64,000 nucleotides of DNA from Salinibacterium sp. dk2585 (GTDB lineage Bacteria; Actinomycetota; Actinomycetes; Actinomycetales; Microbacteriaceae): NCBI RefSeq assembly GCF_008001035.1, contig NZ_CP042856.1:1674001-1738000 (forward strand), given 5' to 3'. The notes beneath the pieces were generated by a model. That model saw nothing but the letters and a program-made list of their open reading frames with translations, made no database searches and was not told the DNA's origin. Every line of letters begins with the position of its first letter. The stretch's first letter is position 1. The translations under genes and the position numbers were made by a program. This document shows positions 1 through 8,507 of this stretch, in pieces.

Positions 1-1522
<1,522 letters not shown>

Positions 1523-1528
1523 GCCTTG

Positions 1529-1534
1529 AGTCTA
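1529..1534 (-). promoter_or_regulatory. -10 box of leaderless ettA
   Basis: On the minus strand TAGACT is followed by 6 nt and then the ATG of ettA. This matches the TANNNT -10 element seen before many starts in this window. Confidence 0.6.
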
Positions 1535-1542
1535 GTTGTCGC

Positions 1543-2004
1543 TCAGCCCACGCGATGCGGGGTGCCGATGAGGCAGGTGCCACTTGAGAGCACTGGCACG
1601 ACCGTGCTCGTGTACTCGCCGTTCCACTGGCCGACGATGCACTTCTCGCCCATCAGGGCGGCGAAGGAGAGAGCGTCCGTGGCATTGCCGAGGGGCGTGC
1701 CATCCGGGGTGACCTCGAGTTGCGCGGCGGTCCAGCCGGCCGAAGTCAACAGGGAGATGATCGTGGCATTCGACATGTCTCCCCCTGCCTCGATGTGACC
1801 CCGCACGACCTCGTCGAAGTACGCGCGGTTGTCGCTCGCTCCAGCCTCGGGGTCGAACGTGGGAGGCGGGGCCGGCTCGACGCTTGGACTCGCGGTGGGG
1901 CGCGGCGAGGGCGAAGGCGTTGGCGCTTCAGACGCGCAGCCCGCAAGCGCAAAAGCGACGGCAACTGCAGTGAGAGCGAGCACTCCGCGACGTGGCGTTC
2001 GCAT
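1543..2004 (-). CDS. Secreted lipoprotein, DUF6993-like
   Basis: 153-residue predicted lipoprotein. A positively charged N-terminus and hydrophobic stretch end in the lipobox LAGC (Cys at about residue 22), followed by a Pro/Ser-rich linker of about 25 residues and a small C-terminal domain with the pattern CIVGQWNGEYTSTVVPVL...GTCLIG, containing two cysteines. That domain resembles the DUF6993 family of Microbacteriaceae, whose function is unknown. I chose the ATG at 2004 rather than the longer frame because GGGGAGG lies 4 nt upstream and the signal peptide then begins MRTPRR. The gene lies between ettA and ssb, reading the same way. Confidence 0.8.
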   Translation of the reverse strand: MRTPRRGVLALTAVAVAFALAGCASEAPTPSPSPRPTASPSVEPAPPPTFDPEAGASDNRAYFDEVVRGHIEAGGDMSNATIISLLTSAGWTAAQLEVTPDGTPLGNATDALSFAALMGEKCIVGQWNGEYTSTVVPVLSSGTCLIGTPHRVG

Positions 2005-2091
2005 GTTGCCTCCCCTGCGTCTGGTTGGTGGGCGCTCCCCCGGCGCCGGCTCCACCGATTCTAGGGGCACGCCGACGCCGGGAGGCTGTGC

Positions 2092-2589
2092 TCAGAACGG
2101 CTTCTCCGCACCCGCGTCCTGCAGTGCTCCCGCGGGTGCCGCCGCCCAATCCGAGGCGCTGTCGCCGAGGGGGCGGACCGGGTCGCTCGTCTCGGCCGGG
2201 GCATCCGCTCGCTCCTCTGGCGCCGAGACAACGACAGAATTGCGGCTGAAGCTCGCGGTGCCCCACATGAGGTCGTGCCCGATCGACTCGGCCTCGACCT
2301 CAACGGTCAGTCCGCTGCGATCACCACTCTGCCAATCACGCAGGCGCAGTCGACCGGTCAGGAGCACCCGCTGGCCTTTCTGGAGCGACACGGAGGCGTT
2401 GGACGCGAGTCGACGGAATGCCGTGACCGTGTACCAGTTCGTGTCTCCGTCGACCCAGGATTGCGCGGCGCGGTCATACCTGCGCTGGGTCGAGACGAGC
2501 CGGAAGCTCGTGATCGGCAGCCCCTCGCTCGTCGTGAGATGCTTCGGCTCGGTCGCAACGAGCCCTGTCAGGGTAATTGTGTCTGTCAT
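2092..2589 (-). CDS. ssb: Single-stranded DNA-binding protein (SSB paralogue)
   Basis: 165-residue OB-fold SSB. The N-terminal half (residues about 1-110) reads as the canonical beta-barrel: ITLTGLVATEPKHL, a variable loop, then SFRLVSTQRRYD and a WYTVTAFRRLA segment, ending in a GRLRLRDW strand. The C-terminal 50 residues are acidic and Pro/Ala-rich but lack the DDDIPF tip that recruits partner proteins, so this is probably the short actinobacterial paralogue rather than the main replication SSB. The start at 2589 is supported by the family N-terminus and by a weak -10-like AAGAAT 6 nt upstream. Proximity to ettA is common in actinobacteria. Confidence 0.85.
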   Translation of the reverse strand: MTDTITLTGLVATEPKHLTTSEGLPITSFRLVSTQRRYDRAAQSWVDGDTNWYTVTAFRRLASNASVSLQKGQRVLLTGRLRLRDWQSGDRSGLTVEVEAESIGHDLMWGTASFSRNSVVVSAPEERADAPAETSDPVRPLGDSASDWAAAPAGALQDAGAEKPF

Positions 2590-2686
2590 GCCGCCATTCT
2601 TCGGCGCGCTCGACCACACGAGCAGGCTCACCTCCACGACTGTGGAGGGCACGCAGCCGGCCCCCGTGTGGAGGCAGAGATGACTC

Positions 2687-2893
2687 CTAGTGCTCGCGAA
2701 ACTCCGGCCAGTCACTGCCCGGCAGCAGGTTCGAGTGCAGCGCACTCTTGGCCACGTCGAGGCTGGGATACACGCCCGTAGACCCGCCAGAGAGCATCCG
2801 CACCTCGTAGCCGTGGTCAGTCGAATGGATGGATCCCACGGCTCCCGCAGGCCCGAATGCGACCCAGGTCTTGCCGACAACGATGTCGCTCAC
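2687..2893 (-). CDS. Small hypothetical protein (68 aa)
   Basis: Short soluble protein beginning MSDIVVGKTWVAFGPAG, with no signal peptide, membrane segment or recognised motif. The start is a GTG at 2893 behind a clear Shine-Dalgarno AAAGGAG with 5-nt spacing, which is the main evidence that it is translated. Codon use is G/C-ending like its neighbours. It sits between ssb and msrA on the same strand but about 100 nt from each, so it may be transcribed alone. I do not recognise a function. Confidence 0.65.
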   Translation of the reverse strand: MSDIVVGKTWVAFGPAGAVGSIHSTDHGYEVRMLSGGSTGVYPSLDVAKSALHSNLLPGSDWPEFREH

Positions 2894-2988
2894 GAGTGCT
2901 CCTTTCGTCGTGCCTCGACGATACGACGACTGGCTCTCGGAAGGCCAGAATTCAGGGCACTCCCAGACACAGTCGGCGCCAGGGAGAC

Positions 2989-3516
2989 TCAGGAGGCGCG
3001 CACGTAGCTCGCGAAGCTCTTGCGCACCTTCGAGACCTTGGGAACCGCAACGGCCATGCAGTAGCCCTGGCCCGGGTTCTTTGCGAAGAAGTCCTGGTGG
3101 TACTCCTCGGCCTCGAAGAAGACCCCGAGCGGCGAGATCACGGTGACAACGCCCCCGCCCCAGGTCTCGGATGCCCGTTCGCGGGCGGCCTCGAAGAGTT
3201 CGCGCTGCGCGTCATCCGTGTAGAACATCTCGGAGCGGTACTGGGTGCCGACATCCGCGCCCTGGCGGTTCAGCTGCCGCGGGTCGTGAAGCGTGAAGAA
3301 GACGTCGAGGATGACCTCGGCCGGAATGACCGACTCGTCGAAGGTCACCGCAACGGCCTCTGCGTGCCCCGTCGCACCCGTGCACACGGCCTCATAGCTC
3401 GGCTGCTCGACGTGTCCGCCCGTGTAGCCCGAGACGACATCGTGCACACCCTCGAGCGTGCGATAAACCGCATCGAGACACCAGAAGCATCCACCGGCGA
3501 GTACGAAAGTCTGCAT
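2989..3516 (-). CDS. msrA: Peptide-methionine (S)-S-oxide reductase MsrA
   Basis: 175-residue cytoplasmic enzyme that reduces methionine-S-sulfoxide in proteins, using thioredoxin to recycle. The active-site motif GCFWC lies at residues 9-13 with the catalytic Cys at 10; the family segments GYTGGHVEQPSYEAVCTGATGHAEAV (abridged here as GYTGG...GHAEAV), F-x-HDPRQLNRQG-D-GTQYRS and AEEYHQDF follow in order. A further Cys near residue 160 (QGYCM) is a candidate resolving residue. The ATG at 3516 is chosen over longer frames because it gives the usual N-terminus and has TAGGGT 7 nt upstream (leaderless pattern). It is a single gene, divergent from the aldo/keto reductase. Confidence 0.95.
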   Translation of the reverse strand: MQTFVLAGGCFWCLDAVYRTLEGVHDVVSGYTGGHVEQPSYEAVCTGATGHAEAVAVTFDESVIPAEVILDVFFTLHDPRQLNRQGADVGTQYRSEMFYTDDAQRELFEAARERASETWGGGVVTVISPLGVFFEAEEYHQDFFAKNPGQGYCMAVAVPKVSKVRKSFASYVRAS

Positions 3517-3523
3517 GTTCACC

Positions 3524-3529
3524 ACCCTA
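3524..3529 (-). promoter_or_regulatory. -10 box of leaderless msrA
   Basis: TAGGGT on the minus strand, 7 nt before the msrA ATG. Confidence 0.5.
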
Positions 3530-3598
3530 CGTCTGCAACGGTTGCGAGACACGAGGGACAACAGGCAGCATCCGCGCCGCATTCCCGTGGGACGGCCA

Positions 3599-3604
3599 TA
3601 TCCT
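3599..3604 (+). promoter_or_regulatory. -10 box of the aldo/keto reductase gene
   Basis: TATCCT followed by 6 nt and the GTG start at 3611; no Shine-Dalgarno fits, so a leaderless transcript is inferred. Confidence 0.55.
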
Positions 3605-3610
3605 TTAGCG

Positions 3611-4624
3611 GTGAACGCCGAGACCTACACCCCAGCCGCCGACCGGTACGACTCGATGCCCTACGCGCGGTCAGGGCGCAGCGGGCTCAAATTGCCCCGG
3701 ATCTCGCTCGGCCTGTGGAACAACTTCGGGCACGATCATCCGCTCGAGACACAGCGGGCGATCGTGCGACGAGCCTTCGACCGCGGCGTGACCCACTTCG
3801 ACCTGGCGAACAACTACGGGCCGCCCGCGGGCTCTGCCGAGGAGAACTTCGGGCGCATCCTGAAGAGCGACTTCTCCCGCCACCGCGACGAGCTCATCAT
3901 CTCGAGCAAGGCCGGCTATGACATGTGGCCTGGCCCCTACGGCGAATGGGGATCGCGCAAGTACCTGCTCGCCTCGCTCGACCAGAGCCTCGATCGCCTC
4001 GGACTCGACTACGTCGACATCTTCTACTCGCACCGTCCCGACCCCGAGACGCCCATCGAGGAGACCATGGGGGCACTCGCGACTGCCGTGCAGTCCGGCC
4101 GCGCGCTCTATGCCGGAATCTCCAACTACAACCCGGAACAGACGCGGGCGGCACATCGCGCCCTCGCAGCCCACGGCATCCCCCTCGTGATCCACCAGCC
4201 GCGCTACAACATGTTCGACCGCACGCCCGAGCAAGGCCTGCTGGGCGTGCTGGAGGAACTCGGCATGGGCGGAATTGTCTTCTCTCCCCTCGCCCAGGGA
4301 CTCCTGACCTCCCGCTATGCCGCCGGCATTCCCTCCGACTCACGCGTCGCCGAGGGCCGCTGGCTGACGGAGAAGAACCTCGACGCGGCCTACCGCGAGC
4401 GGATCGCCGCGATCTCCAAGGTGGCGGATGCCCGTGGGCAGAGCGTCTCGCAGCTGGCGCTCACGTGGGTGCTGCGGCATCCGCAGGTGACCTCGGCCCT
4501 CATCGGTGCCAGCAGCGTCGCGCAGCTGGACGACAACCTCGCAGCGCTGGAGGCTCCCGCGCTCACTGGGGAGGAACTCGCCGAGATCGAGCCCTACGCG
4601 GTGCACGGCACCGGCACCCGCTGA
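3611..4624 (+). CDS. Aldo/keto reductase, L-glyceraldehyde-3-phosphate reductase (YghZ/GpR) type
   Basis: 337-residue NADPH-dependent TIM-barrel oxidoreductase. Family features are visible: ISLGLWNNFG near the N-terminus, FDLANNYGPPAGSAEENFG carrying the catalytic Asp and Tyr, ISSKAGYDMWPGPYGEWGS with the catalytic Lys, DIFYSHRPD with the His, and the cofactor-binding C-terminal IGASSVAQLDDNLAAL. The NNYGP...GSAEE and WPGPYG segments are typical of the YghZ subgroup, which detoxifies methylglyoxal and L-glyceraldehyde-3-phosphate; the exact substrate is inference. A longer frame exists upstream but the GTG at 3611 is favoured by the -10 box six nt before it. A DMT transporter follows 5 nt downstream, so the two are probably co-transcribed. 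Confidence 0.9.
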   Translation: MNAETYTPAADRYDSMPYARSGRSGLKLPRISLGLWNNFGHDHPLETQRAIVRRAFDRGVTHFDLANNYGPPAGSAEENFGRILKSDFSRHRDELIISSKAGYDMWPGPYGEWGSRKYLLASLDQSLDRLGLDYVDIFYSHRPDPETPIEETMGALATAVQSGRALYAGISNYNPEQTRAAHRALAAHGIPLVIHQPRYNMFDRTPEQGLLGVLEELGMGGIVFSPLAQGLLTSRYAAGIPSDSRVAEGRWLTEKNLDAAYRERIAAISKVADARGQSVSQLALTWVLRHPQVTSALIGASSVAQLDDNLAALEAPALTGEELAEIEPYAVHGTGTR

Positions 4625-4629
4625 CGGGC

Positions 4630-5580
4630 GTGGGGTACTTCTACGCGCTCCTCGCCGCGGTGCTGTTCGGCGTGAACGGGAGCGTCACGCGCATCGTCGT
4701 CGACTCCGGGCTCGACCCAGCCCAGCTCACGCTCTTCAGGGTCGCGAGCACGGCGGTCATCGCCGGGATCTACCTGCTCATCGCCAACAGGCGCGCCTTC
4801 CGCGTGACGCCACGCCAGCTGCTCGCCCTCGTCCTCCTCGGCATCTTCGGCATCGCGATGCTCCAGTGGACCTACGCCATGGCGATCCAGCGTCTGCCCG
4901 TCGGCATCACGCTCCTCCTGGAATACACGGCCGTGCTCATCGTCGCGGTCATCGCGTGGGCGTTCTTCAAGGAGCAGGTCAAGGCCCGTCTCTGGGTCGC
5001 GATCGCCTGCGTGCTGGGCGGGCTCGTGGTCGTGGCGCAACTGTGGACGGCTGAACTCGACCCCGTCGGCGTGCTTTTCGGCCTGGGCGCGGCTGCCTCG
5101 CTCTCGATCTACTTCCTCGGCGGTGAGCGTGAGGTGGGAAAGTCCTCGGCCATGGCCGTGGCGTTCTGGGCCATGTCGTCGGCCACCGTCTTCTGGCTGC
5201 TCTTCAGCGGGTGGTGGAACCTCGACCCGGCCCTCTTCACCGACGCCGTCTCGCTGCAGGGCAACCTCGCCCACGTGGAGTTGCCCCTCTGGATCCCCCT
5301 CGCATGGAACATGCTCCTGGGATCCTTCGCGCCCTTCTTCTTCTCGCTGCTCGCCCTGCGCTACCTGACCGCGACCGCGGCGGGGGTCGTGGCAACGGCC
5401 GAGATCATCTTCGCCTTCATCTTCGCCTGGCTTTGGCTTGGTGAAGGGCTCGCAGGGGTGCAGATCCTCGGCGCTGCGGTCGTCCTGATCGGCATCGTGC
5501 TCGCGCAGACCGCCCGCAAGGACAAGGTGGTCGACGCCGACCTCGCGCTGAGTGACAGCGAGACCCGCGCGATCGCCTGA
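4630..5580 (+). CDS. EamA/DMT-family membrane transporter
   Basis: 316-residue inner-membrane protein with about ten hydrophobic segments arranged as two EamA repeats, as in drug/metabolite exporters. The first repeat begins with YFYALLAAVLFGVNG and includes LRxA-type LFRVAST; the second ends AEIIFAFIFAWLWLGEG, a typical EamA closing helix. The substrate cannot be told from sequence. The GTG at 4630 lies just 5 nt after the aldo/keto reductase stop, so translation is likely coupled; the reading frame continues upstream but that part overlaps the reductase. The C-terminal tail is short and charged. Confidence 0.88.
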   Translation: MGYFYALLAAVLFGVNGSVTRIVVDSGLDPAQLTLFRVASTAVIAGIYLLIANRRAFRVTPRQLLALVLLGIFGIAMLQWTYAMAIQRLPVGITLLLEYTAVLIVAVIAWAFFKEQVKARLWVAIACVLGGLVVVAQLWTAELDPVGVLFGLGAAASLSIYFLGGEREVGKSSAMAVAFWAMSSATVFWLLFSGWWNLDPALFTDAVSLQGNLAHVELPLWIPLAWNMLLGSFAPFFFSLLALRYLTATAAGVVATAEIIFAFIFAWLWLGEGLAGVQILGAAVVLIGIVLAQTARKDKVVDADLALSDSETRAIA

Positions 5581-5679
5581 GGTGCGGGCGACGGATGTCG
5601 GTGGCCGTCGATAGCGTTCATGTCACACCGATCGGGGCCGGCCGACGGTGCATTCATGACCGTCGACCCGGAGAGAATC

Positions 5680-5976
5680 ATGCTCGCACCGACCTCTGTT
5701 CCCGACCGCCCGCGCCTGTACTCCGCCACCCAGCACTCTGCCACGGGGGCGGCTCGCGGCGCCGGCCCCGCAGGACCAACGCTTGTCCCCCTGCGGGGCG
5801 GACTCTGGCGCGTGACGCGCAGCGACGGCGAGGTCCTCGGCTATGTGGAGCGCTATCAGGATCCGCAGGGCGAGCGCTACCGGGCAAAGCGCGTCAGCAG
5901 CTCACTGCGCCGCTTCATCTCGCTCGGCGAGTTCTGGCGCATGGATGACGCGCTCGCCTGCTTCGGCGTCGCCTGA
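5680..5976 (+). CDS. Small hypothetical protein (98 aa)
   Basis: Soluble basic protein with a central segment LRGGLWRVTRSDGEVLGYVERY followed by KRVSSSLRRFISLGEFWRMDDALACF. The layout (a short beta-hairpin that reads like a domain describing one residue strip, then a helix) resembles small DNA- or nucleotide-related proteins of actinobacteria, but I cannot assign a family. Two in-frame ATGs exist (5656, 5680); I chose 5680 because GGAGAG sits 4 nt before it. It stands alone between the transporter and a membrane protein gene. Codon use matches the neighbours. Confidence 0.65.
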   Translation: MLAPTSVPDRPRLYSATQHSATGAARGAGPAGPTLVPLRGGLWRVTRSDGEVLGYVERYQDPQGERYRAKRVSSSLRRFISLGEFWRMDDALACFGVA

Positions 5977-6037
5977 GCATCTCGTGCGGCCCCGGACGAC
6001 ACGCCCCACCACGCCCGGGATGTACCCCGAACTCGCA

Positions 6038-6043
6038 TAGTAT
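6038..6043 (+). promoter_or_regulatory. -10 box before the 6051 gene
   Basis: TAGTAT with 7 nt to the ATG at 6051; leaderless pattern. Confidence 0.5.
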
Positions 6044-6050
6044 CTGCCCC

Positions 6051-6962
6051 ATGCAATGGTGGAACGATCTCGTGGACTGGCTCAATTCTGACGATGGGTG
6101 GCGCGTCATCTCGACGGCTGTCATCCCCTTCCTCGCGATCGTTGTGGCCGGCGTCGTCGCCGCCCTCATCGGCCGCGGAAGCGCGCGCCGCGTGATCGCG
6201 CACGCCGAGCAGGAGCGACGCATCGCCACGGTGGCCGCGCTCATCAGCGGTGCCCGGCGGGCAGCGCGCTGGAATGCGCTCTCTCACCCGGAGCAGCAGC
6301 ACGCCGAGCACCTGCTGCACGACGCCGACACTCGCCTGCGACTCCTCCCCCTCAACGGCAGCAGCATGGTCGCCGACTGGGCCGCGCACGAGATCGAGGA
6401 GATGAAGCGCAACTCGGTGTCGTTCAGCTTCCAGGCTGAGCAGTCACTCATCGAGTTCCGCAACCGGCTCGTGGACTGGCAGATGCGGCCGGGACGCGCC
6501 AAGAAGCTGTTCAAGGCCGACCTTGACACGTGGGCCTACGAGGCGGGTCAGGCCGACCAGGACCTCGTCAACAAGCAGAAGGAGTGGGCAAAGCAGCAGG
6601 TGAACGAGACCGAGCCGGTCTTGAACGCGAGCAACGCCGCGAGTTCCACCGTCTCCCCGACGCCGGAACGCGGCGACGCCGCGAGCACCCCCTCGTTCGG
6701 TGACGCAACGCCCAGCGCTTTCACCGCGCCGAGCTACGCGCTTCCGCAGTCACTTGCGAGCCGAGAAGACGACGCGCCGGTGCAGGACTGGGCTGCTGCC
6801 GCCCCGGCGGACCAGCCGACAGCTGCCGCCGAGACGCCGCGCTCGTCCGAGATGCCCGGCTCCGACGAAGACACCACCACCGGCGAGTCGCCCCTCGCCC
6901 CCGGTCCGGTGTCTGCTGGCACCGTGCGTCAGCGCATCGCTCCGGAGGAGCGCGACTACTAA
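6051..6962 (+). CDS. Membrane-anchored hypothetical protein with long disordered tail
   Basis: 303 residues. One N-terminal membrane helix (about residues 20-42, VIPFLAIVVAGVVAALIG) is followed by a helical cytoplasmic region to about residue 190 with an ARRVIAHAEQERRIATVAALI start and a basic KKLFKADLDTWAYEAGQADQDL patch, then a Pro/Ala/Ser/Thr-rich acidic tail of about 110 residues that is probably unstructured. No catalytic motif is visible. Similar one-helix proteins with disordered tails occur in actinobacterial envelopes, but no function can be given. The 3' end overlaps the convergent 6959-7201 gene by 4 nt. Confidence 0.8.
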   Translation: MQWWNDLVDWLNSDDGWRVISTAVIPFLAIVVAGVVAALIGRGSARRVIAHAEQERRIATVAALISGARRAARWNALSHPEQQHAEHLLHDADTRLRLLPLNGSSMVADWAAHEIEEMKRNSVSFSFQAEQSLIEFRNRLVDWQMRPGRAKKLFKADLDTWAYEAGQADQDLVNKQKEWAKQQVNETEPVLNASNAASSTVSPTPERGDAASTPSFGDATPSAFTAPSYALPQSLASREDDAPVQDWAAAAPADQPTAAAETPRSSEMPGSDEDTTTGESPLAPGPVSAGTVRQRIAPEERDY

Positions 6963-7201
6963 GCCGCTGGCCTAGCCCACATGCCAGCAGAACCCATCGC
7001 CCTCGTGATCCGCCTCTCGAGGGCGATGGGCTGCGGATTGGGATGTGGGCGACGGTAACGCTGCGCATACAGCTCGACGGCCTCGGCGACCGAGTCCACC
7101 TCCTCAGCCACACTCCCCATGCCCACGCGAGCCAGCCAGCGCCCGCCGTCGACCTGACTCAGCGTCGCGTGGCCGCGAGTGCGCGTCCATCGAATCATGC
7201 G
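6959..7201 (-). CDS. Small hypothetical protein (80 aa)
   Basis: Soluble protein with MIRWTRTRGHATLSQVDGG, then a WLARVG strand and a VAEEVDSVAEAVELYAQRY helix, reminiscent of a short beta-hairpin plus helix domain. The ATG at 7201 overlaps the stop of the upstream membrane-protein frame (ATGA), which points to translational coupling and is why I chose it over the longer frame. The C-terminal codons overlap the convergent 6051 gene by 4 nt. Function unknown. Confidence 0.6.
   Translation of the reverse strand, partial: RMIRWTRTRGHATLSQVDGGRWLARVGMGSVAEEVDSVAEAVELYAQRYRRPHPNPQPIALERRITRAMGSAGMWARPAA
6993..7030 (+). terminator. Perfect 13-bp hairpin downstream of the 6051 gene, inside the convergent ORF
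   Basis: CCCATCGCCCTCG (6993-7005), a 12-nt loop, then CGAGGGCGATGGG (7018-7030). There is no U-tract, so termination is inferred from position about 30 nt past the stop of the 6051 gene. It lies within the 3' part of the opposing small CDS. Confidence 0.4.
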
Positions 7202-7578
7202 AGCGCGACAAGCAGCGCCAGTGTCGCAAGTACGAGCGCCACGGGGGTCATGACGTAGCGTTCGGGCTCGGATCGGGAGATCACGTTGAGCAGGACGCCA
7301 AACGCGAGATAGCCGAACACGATCCATGCGCCGGTGGTCGACCAACCGGGTGGGTACAGCTCGATGAACTCGGCCCGGTCAAGGATGACAGTGATGAGGA
7401 AGGCGTAGATCAGGATCGAGGCAGCCGACGCGATCCGGTAGCCGAGGGGCAGCCTGCCCGAGTAGTGACCTCCCCAGGCCCCCAGAATCGCACCTACGAT
7501 GTCGTCGTTGATTGCGTCGGAAACGTGCCCTTCGCACGTATGGCGGCGGTCACGAAACCTGGCGGGGCGGTGCTGCAC
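7195..7578 (-). CDS. Hypothetical membrane protein, probably 5'-truncated
   Basis: The recognisable part begins at about DDIVGAILGAWGGHYSGRLPLGYR and carries three hydrophobic segments (IASAASILIYAFLITVIL, TGAWIVFGYLAFGVLLNVI, VMTPVALVLATLALLVALA). Upstream of about position 7495 the frame reads antisense through an alcohol-dehydrogenase fragment, and no sensible start codon precedes the hydrophobic region. I infer that a rearrangement removed the native 5' end and that the ATG at 7578 is accidental. It is translationally coupled (ATGA) to the small gene downstream. Function unknown. Confidence 0.5.
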   Translation of the reverse strand: MQHRPARFRDRRHTCEGHVSDAINDDIVGAILGAWGGHYSGRLPLGYRIASAASILIYAFLITVILDRAEFIELYPPGWSTTGAWIVFGYLAFGVLLNVISRSEPERYVMTPVALVLATLALLVALA

Positions 7579-7680
7579 GTCGCTGCAAACCTCGCCGGGG
7601 TCGCCCTGTCAGGGTGGCGCGCTCGCCGCACCGGCAAGTTCTGCACCGCGATTGTGGGCAAGTATCGTGCTGAGGACCTC
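7492..7680 (+). pseudogene. Fragment of a zinc-type (MDR) alcohol dehydrogenase
   Basis: About 63 codons read as the middle/C-terminal part of an NAD(P)-dependent MDR dehydrogenase: TYDVVVDCVGN, then PFARMAAVTKPGGAVLHVAANL and a closing GKYRAEDL motif. An intact protein of this family is about 320-350 residues, and neither the N-terminal zinc/GroES domain nor the C-terminus is present. The left edge coincides with the broken membrane gene on the other strand, so this is a rearrangement scar at the edge of the accessory island. Confidence 0.7.
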
Positions 7681-7771
7681 GCGAGGCCCGCTTCCTTTGC
7701 GTCGTTCAAGCCTCGGATTCCAGCGTCGGTCAGCGTCCAATGCTTGGCAGAGGTCGTGGAACGTCCATGCG
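7681..7771. other. Unassigned scar between gene fragment and transposon end
   Basis: No supportable gene. On the minus strand a short frame contains HWTLTDAGIRGLNDAKEAG, which looks like the end of a winged-helix domain, but it has no start or partner. I regard it as a remnant. Confidence 0.4.
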
Positions 7772-7797
7772 TGCCCGAACCGGCGTGGCAAGCGACA
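7772..7797 (-). repeat. Outward-facing third copy of the transposon end
   Basis: Read on the minus strand from 7797, TGTCGCTTG-N4-GCCGGTTCGGGCA matches the right terminal repeat (15941-15916) at 20 of 26 positions. It points away from the 8.1-kb unit and is separated from its left end by AGTGC, making a palindromic junction of two ends. Confidence 0.6.
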
Positions 7798-7802
7798 AGT
7801 GC
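7798..7802. repeat. Direct repeat AGTGC, left (putative target-site duplication)
   Basis: AGTGC immediately outside the left inverted end; an identical AGTGC lies outside the right end at 15942-15946. Confidence 0.55.
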
Positions 7803-7828
7803 TGTCACTTGCCGGGCTAGTTCGGAAA
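7803..7828 (+). repeat. Left inverted terminal repeat of the 8.1-kb unit
   Basis: TGTCACTTG, CCGG, then GCTAGTTCGGAAA; matches the reverse complement of 15916-15941 at 23 of 26 positions. Confidence 0.65.
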
Positions 7829-7913
7829 TGTTGACTTCGATGGAATGCCAGGTTTGCGGGCGACTCGATAGGAATTGCAGTCGGCGATTGCACTGCTTAT
7901 TCCGGAATGTCCG

Positions 7914-8144
7914 CTAGTAGTAGCGCACCTCAATGGTGTGCGCCAGCGACGCATCCGCACCCACGATCATGACCGTGAAGAGAGCCGCGAACCCCACAAC
8001 GGCGGTTGGGACGCGAACCTTGGGGGTCTGGCTCGTGCTGGCGTAGAAAAGCAACAGCACGCAAGCAGATAGCCCGACACTGGTTGCCGTAAGACCACTT
8101 CCCACAACCTCTACCGCCGGGCATTGCAGTGGATACGACTCCAT
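7914..8144 (-). CDS. Small two-helix membrane protein or gene remnant (76 aa)
   Basis: Frame beginning MESYPLQCPAVEVVGSG with two hydrophobic segments (about residues 20-37 and 48-68) and ending HTIEVRYY. The ATG at 8144 lies 3 nt from the edge of the IS3-family element, so an originally longer gene may have been cut by that insertion and the start may be fortuitous. No Shine-Dalgarno or -10 box is convincing, because upstream sequence is IS DNA. The rest of the 7829-7913 stretch holds nothing recognisable. Confidence 0.3.
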   Translation of the reverse strand: MESYPLQCPAVEVVGSGLTATSVGLSACVLLLFYASTSQTPKVRVPTAVVGFAALFTVMIVGADASLAHTIEVRYY

Positions 8145-8216
8145 GCAGGGGACTGCTGAAGGTTTAGGTGACTCCTGATCTGGGGCGAGATGCTCGCCTC
8201 TGGAAGGATGTTTGCC

Positions 8217-8507
8217 ATGCCGAGAGCGTTTCCGAAGGAGTTCCGCGATGATGTCGTCGCGATCGCAAGACGCCGTGAGGCGTCGTTTGCGCAGATCGCG
8301 AAGGACTTCGGGATCTCCGAGTCCTGTGTCCAGCGGTGGGTCAAGATCGCCGAGGTCGACGACGGCGTCAAGCCCGGGGTGAGCTCGACCGAACATGCCG
8401 AGCTGCGAGAGGCGAAGAAGCGCATCCGTTTGCTGGAGCAGGAGAACGAGGTGCTGCGTCGGGCGGCGGCGTATTTGTCGCAAGGGGTTCTGCGCAGCCC
8501 AAAATGA
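8217..8507 (+). CDS. IS3-family transposase OrfA (helix-turn-helix subunit)
   Basis: 96-residue protein with a PRAFPKEFRDDVVAIAR start, a helix-turn-helix around FAQIAKDFGISESCVQRWV, and a C-terminal leucine-zipper-like helix LREAKKRIRLLEQENEVLRR. This is the classic OrfA layout that binds the IS ends and dimerises. The ATG at 8217 has GGAAGG 9 nt upstream. The stop overlaps the OrfB start as AAAATGA; in this family OrfAB fusion by -1 frameshifting is usual, and the A-run at 8501-8504 is a candidate slip site. Confidence 0.9.
   Translation: MPRAFPKEFRDDVVAIARRREASFAQIAKDFGISESCVQRWVKIAEVDDGVKPGVSSTEHAELREAKKRIRLLEQENEVLRRAAAYLSQGVLRSPK

Noticed and set aside
7494-7808. Minus-strand 104-codon frame with a winged-helix-like segment (HWTLTDAGIRGLNDAKEAG)
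   Set aside because: It starts inside a transposon end and runs antisense through the dehydrogenase fragment; at most a remnant.
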